In this document: positions 43,615 through 45,219 of the stretch, one piece after another | Position numbering within the stretch: the first letter of the stretch is position 1 | How the letters are laid out: every line of letters begins with the position of its first letter | Source: Burkholderiaceae bacterium | Lineage (GTDB): Bacteria > Pseudomonadota > Gammaproteobacteria > Burkholderiales > Burkholderiaceae_D | DNA: 45,219 nt | NCBI GenBank assembly: GCA_030158675.1 | Contig: JAOASL010000033.1 | Coordinates: forward strand, 81,160 to 126,378 | Reading direction: 5' to 3' | Notes under the pieces: generated by a model | Seen by the model: the letters and a program-made list of their open reading frames with translations, nothing else | What the model was told of the DNA's origin: nothing | Database searches by the model: none | Translations under genes and position numbers: made by a program

Positions 43615-44799
43615 TTACAGTTGGGGGATGGCGCCGTAAGCACCTGCCATGTATTTGGCGTACAGGTTGTCATCGGCCCGAACACCCTTGACGCTGTCCA
43701 GTCGCCAGGCATCACTCTCGCAGTTTTGGTCTTTTTCCACCAACACCACTTGCGCCTTGTGCAGCAGGCTCAAGACCTCCATGGAGTGGCACGTAAAAAT
43801 GATCTGCGCATTGTGGGGATTTGTTTTCGAAGAGAAGAACAAATCTAAGATTGGCGTGAGCATGTGCGGATGCAGGTCAGCTTCAAGCTCATCAATGACG
43901 ACCAGACCGCCATGCTCTAGTGCCGGCAAGATGCGAGATAACAAGATGAATGCACCTTGGGTACCGCTGGATTCGTGCAAAAACATCAAGGGATGCTCGT
44001 TGTTGCCCACACGGTGAATGCCAAAGGGAAGATGAATCTCTTCTGATTGGCCGCTTTCGCGCGTCACTGTGTGCTTTTCGAGGCGCACATCAGACAAGCC
44101 AAAATCCCATTGCTGCAACAGTGTCGCCATCCGGCTGCGAATGGTTGCGTTTTTGGCATAGAACTCCGAAGCACGCATAATCTGGTCATGATCCATGGCC
44201 TGACGACCTAGACCATAAACGTTACTCAACACATTGGCCGACACCAGCTTTAGTGCCAAGCCCACCTCGTATTGCGCAGCCGTTGAGATCAGAGATGCGT
44301 TTTCACGAACTTTTTCCGCTTCTTTTTGCAACATGCCGAACTGCTGCTGTTTAACCGTATAACTCTTGCGTTCTGGGTTCCAGTCGCGGGTAAAGACGTA
44401 CGAGAAGGCACGGCTCTGCTTGCTGTAAAGCGACTCGTGGTGGACCCGATCACGTGAAGCGACCAGACGGTAGCGCCATTCACGACCGTCGAACTCGAAC
44501 GTCACCTCGAATGTGCTTGGCTCAGCCGTTGCCGAAAAATGCGCCGACAGGGGAATCGGCTCGTCTGGTTTGGCATGAAACGAGTGCTTGACGAACCAGT
44601 CGACAAAGACCAGCGACTTGATCAAGGTCGTTTTACCGCTTGCGTTGGCGCCAACCACCGCCATGGCTTTGGAAAGACGGGTGCCCAGAGCAGACGTGCA
44701 GGACCGGCCGTCCTCTGGGGTGTGGCGGTTAAGCTCCAGTGACACTTGAACAGCTTCTCTGAAGGACTGGAAATTCTGCAGCGTGAACGAGCGGAGCAT
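43615..44799 (-). CDS. rloA: RloA/AbiLi-like AAA ATPase
   Basis: 394 residues of the ABC-related AAA15/AAA_21 group: FTLQNFQSFREAVQVSL at the N-terminus, Walker A GANASGKTT (50-58), a long insertion, then the signature-like ESSGTQGAFILLSRI, Walker B GGLVVIDELEADLHP and a switch region QIIFTCHSMEVL. This family pairs with RloB/AbiLii in restriction-linked and abortive-infection systems. The gene itself is intact and has its own AT-rich promoter; no strong ribosome site precedes the ATG. It is the only full-length part of the defence module. Confidence 0.85.
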   Translation of the reverse strand: MLRSFTLQNFQSFREAVQVSLELNRHTPEDGRSCTSALGTRLSKAMAVVGANASGKTTLIKSLVFVDWFVKHSFHAKPDEPIPLSAHFSATAEPSTFEVTFEFDGREWRYRLVASRDRVHHESLYSKQSRAFSYVFTRDWNPERKSYTVKQQQFGMLQKEAEKVRENASLISTAAQYEVGLALKLVSANVLSNVYGLGRQAMDHDQIMRASEFYAKNATIRSRMATLLQQWDFGLSDVRLEKHTVTRESGQSEEIHLPFGIHRVGNNEHPLMFLHESSGTQGAFILLSRILPALEHGGLVVIDELEADLHPHMLTPILDLFFSSKTNPHNAQIIFTCHSMEVLSLLHKAQVVLVEKDQNCESDAWRLDSVKGVRADDNLYAKYMAGAYGAIPQL

Positions 44800-44820
44800 A
44801 AGGTGGCTTTTTAGGTGTTT

Positions 44821-44899
44821 TCAACAATATTTTGTATATTATGCATTAATAGAAGAAATTCCAACCTATTGAGGAAAAATTTTGACGAATATTTGTTGA
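44821..44899. repeat. Near-inverted repeat upstream of rloA
   Basis: TCAACAATATT (44821-44831) and AATATTTGTTGA (44888-44899) form an inverted repeat with one extra base, flanking the rloA promoter in the most AT-rich patch of the window. Possible operator or recombination-site arm. Confidence 0.35.
44836..44864 (-). promoter_or_regulatory. Promoter of rloA
   Basis: On the minus strand TTGGAA (44859-44864) and TAATAT (44836-44841) are spaced 17 bp, 36 bp upstream of the start codon. Confidence 0.5.
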
Positions 44900-45013
44900 A
44901 TATTGACTTTGATGCCAAGAACTGGTCACACCTATCGCCTTGACCCCGTCGGTAGGTTATCTTGGCCTCGTTGAGGCTCCCATTAGTTGCTCTGGGTCTG
45001 CGATGATTGCTGG

Positions 45014-45219
45014 ATGTCGACATCCACCGTCCCGTCTGCTGCTTCAACACCCCTGCTGTGCGCGGTTTACACCCGCGTGTCTGCAGAGGGCCGGGCGGAT
45101 GAGGATTTCAGCTCCACCGATGCGCAGTTCATGGCCTGCCAGGAACTGATCGCATCCCAACGTAGCAACGGCTGGCAGCCAACGAATCAGTTATACGAAG
45201 ACAGAGGTGCCTCCGGAAG
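45014..45219 (+). CDS. Serine recombinase, N-terminal part (runs off right edge)
   Basis: From the ATG at 45014 the frame is open to the window end (68 codons). After a Ser/Thr/Ala-rich lead it reads LCAVYTRVSAEGRADEDFSSTDAQFMACQELI and ends YEDRGASG, the N-terminal resolvase-domain pattern in which YTRVS carries the catalytic Ser and the later GASG is a conserved strand/helix start. The pattern SSTDAQ-AC indicates the large serine recombinase type found in integrative elements and phages. It is divergent from rloA and probably belongs to the same mobile element. Confidence 0.85.
   Translation, partial: MSTSTVPSAASTPLLCAVYTRVSAEGRADEDFSSTDAQFMACQELIASQRSNGWQPTNQLYEDRGASG

Overview
The window looks like a chromosomal segment of a high-GC betaproteobacterium, most likely Burkholderiales. 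The reasons are a BktB-type thiolase, a homoprotocatechuate (hpa) meta-cleavage operon with split HpaG subunits, several branched-chain-type ABC importers including a fused LivM-LivG protein, and periplasmic c-cytochrome/PQQ/molybdenum enzymes. The assignment is inferred from gene content only; no rRNA or tRNA gene was seen.

Layout. Positions 1-1688 (minus) hold a Liv-type periplasmic binding protein followed by a di-haem c-type oxidoreductase cut by the left edge. A BktB-like thiolase (1963-3153, plus) ends in a clear terminator. Two tandem paralogous leucine-rich-repeat-like proteins of unknown function follow (3282-6556, minus). Next come YbaK, an acyl-CoA synthetase and an MFS transporter (6856-10050, minus), two small secreted proteins (10061-10860) and an MgtC/DUF4010 membrane protein (11101-12369). 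Positions 12370-17786 hold a redox cluster: a leader with a short ORF and an inverted repeat, a PQQ dehydrogenase carrying the lanthanide-type Asp-X-Asp signature, a cytochrome c, two small secreted proteins, and a SorA-like molybdenum enzyme with a SorB-like cytochrome.

Positions 17799-25252 (minus) are the lower 4-hydroxyphenylacetate pathway in order hpaG1-G2-E-D-F-H-I plus an MFS gene, divergent from hpaR. Two similar operator-like sites overlap both promoters. The upper-pathway monooxygenase hpaBC is not in the window. An aromatic-acid-type MFS importer, a TRIC/UPF0126 membrane protein, a MORN-repeat/trypsin-like protease fusion and an EthD-like protein follow. Positions 29778-37821 (minus) look like one catabolic/uptake operon (flavoprotein, SDR, LivK, LivH, fused LivMG, LivF, EthD-like protein), divergent from an IclR regulator.

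From about 38770 to the right edge the sequence becomes less GC-rich and mosaic. It holds an IS5-family transposase remnant, an intact SseA-type sulfurtransferase, a possible glycosyltransferase remnant, a P-loop sulfotransferase-like gene, a complete IS3-family element, a RloB-like gene, a RloA-like ATPase and the start of a large serine recombinase. The IS3 element (41874-43192) has cut off the 3' ends of both convergent neighbours, the sulfotransferase-like gene and rloB. No target-site duplication is visible, so an IS-mediated deletion is likely. The right end therefore looks like the edge of an integrated, partly decayed defence or mobile island.
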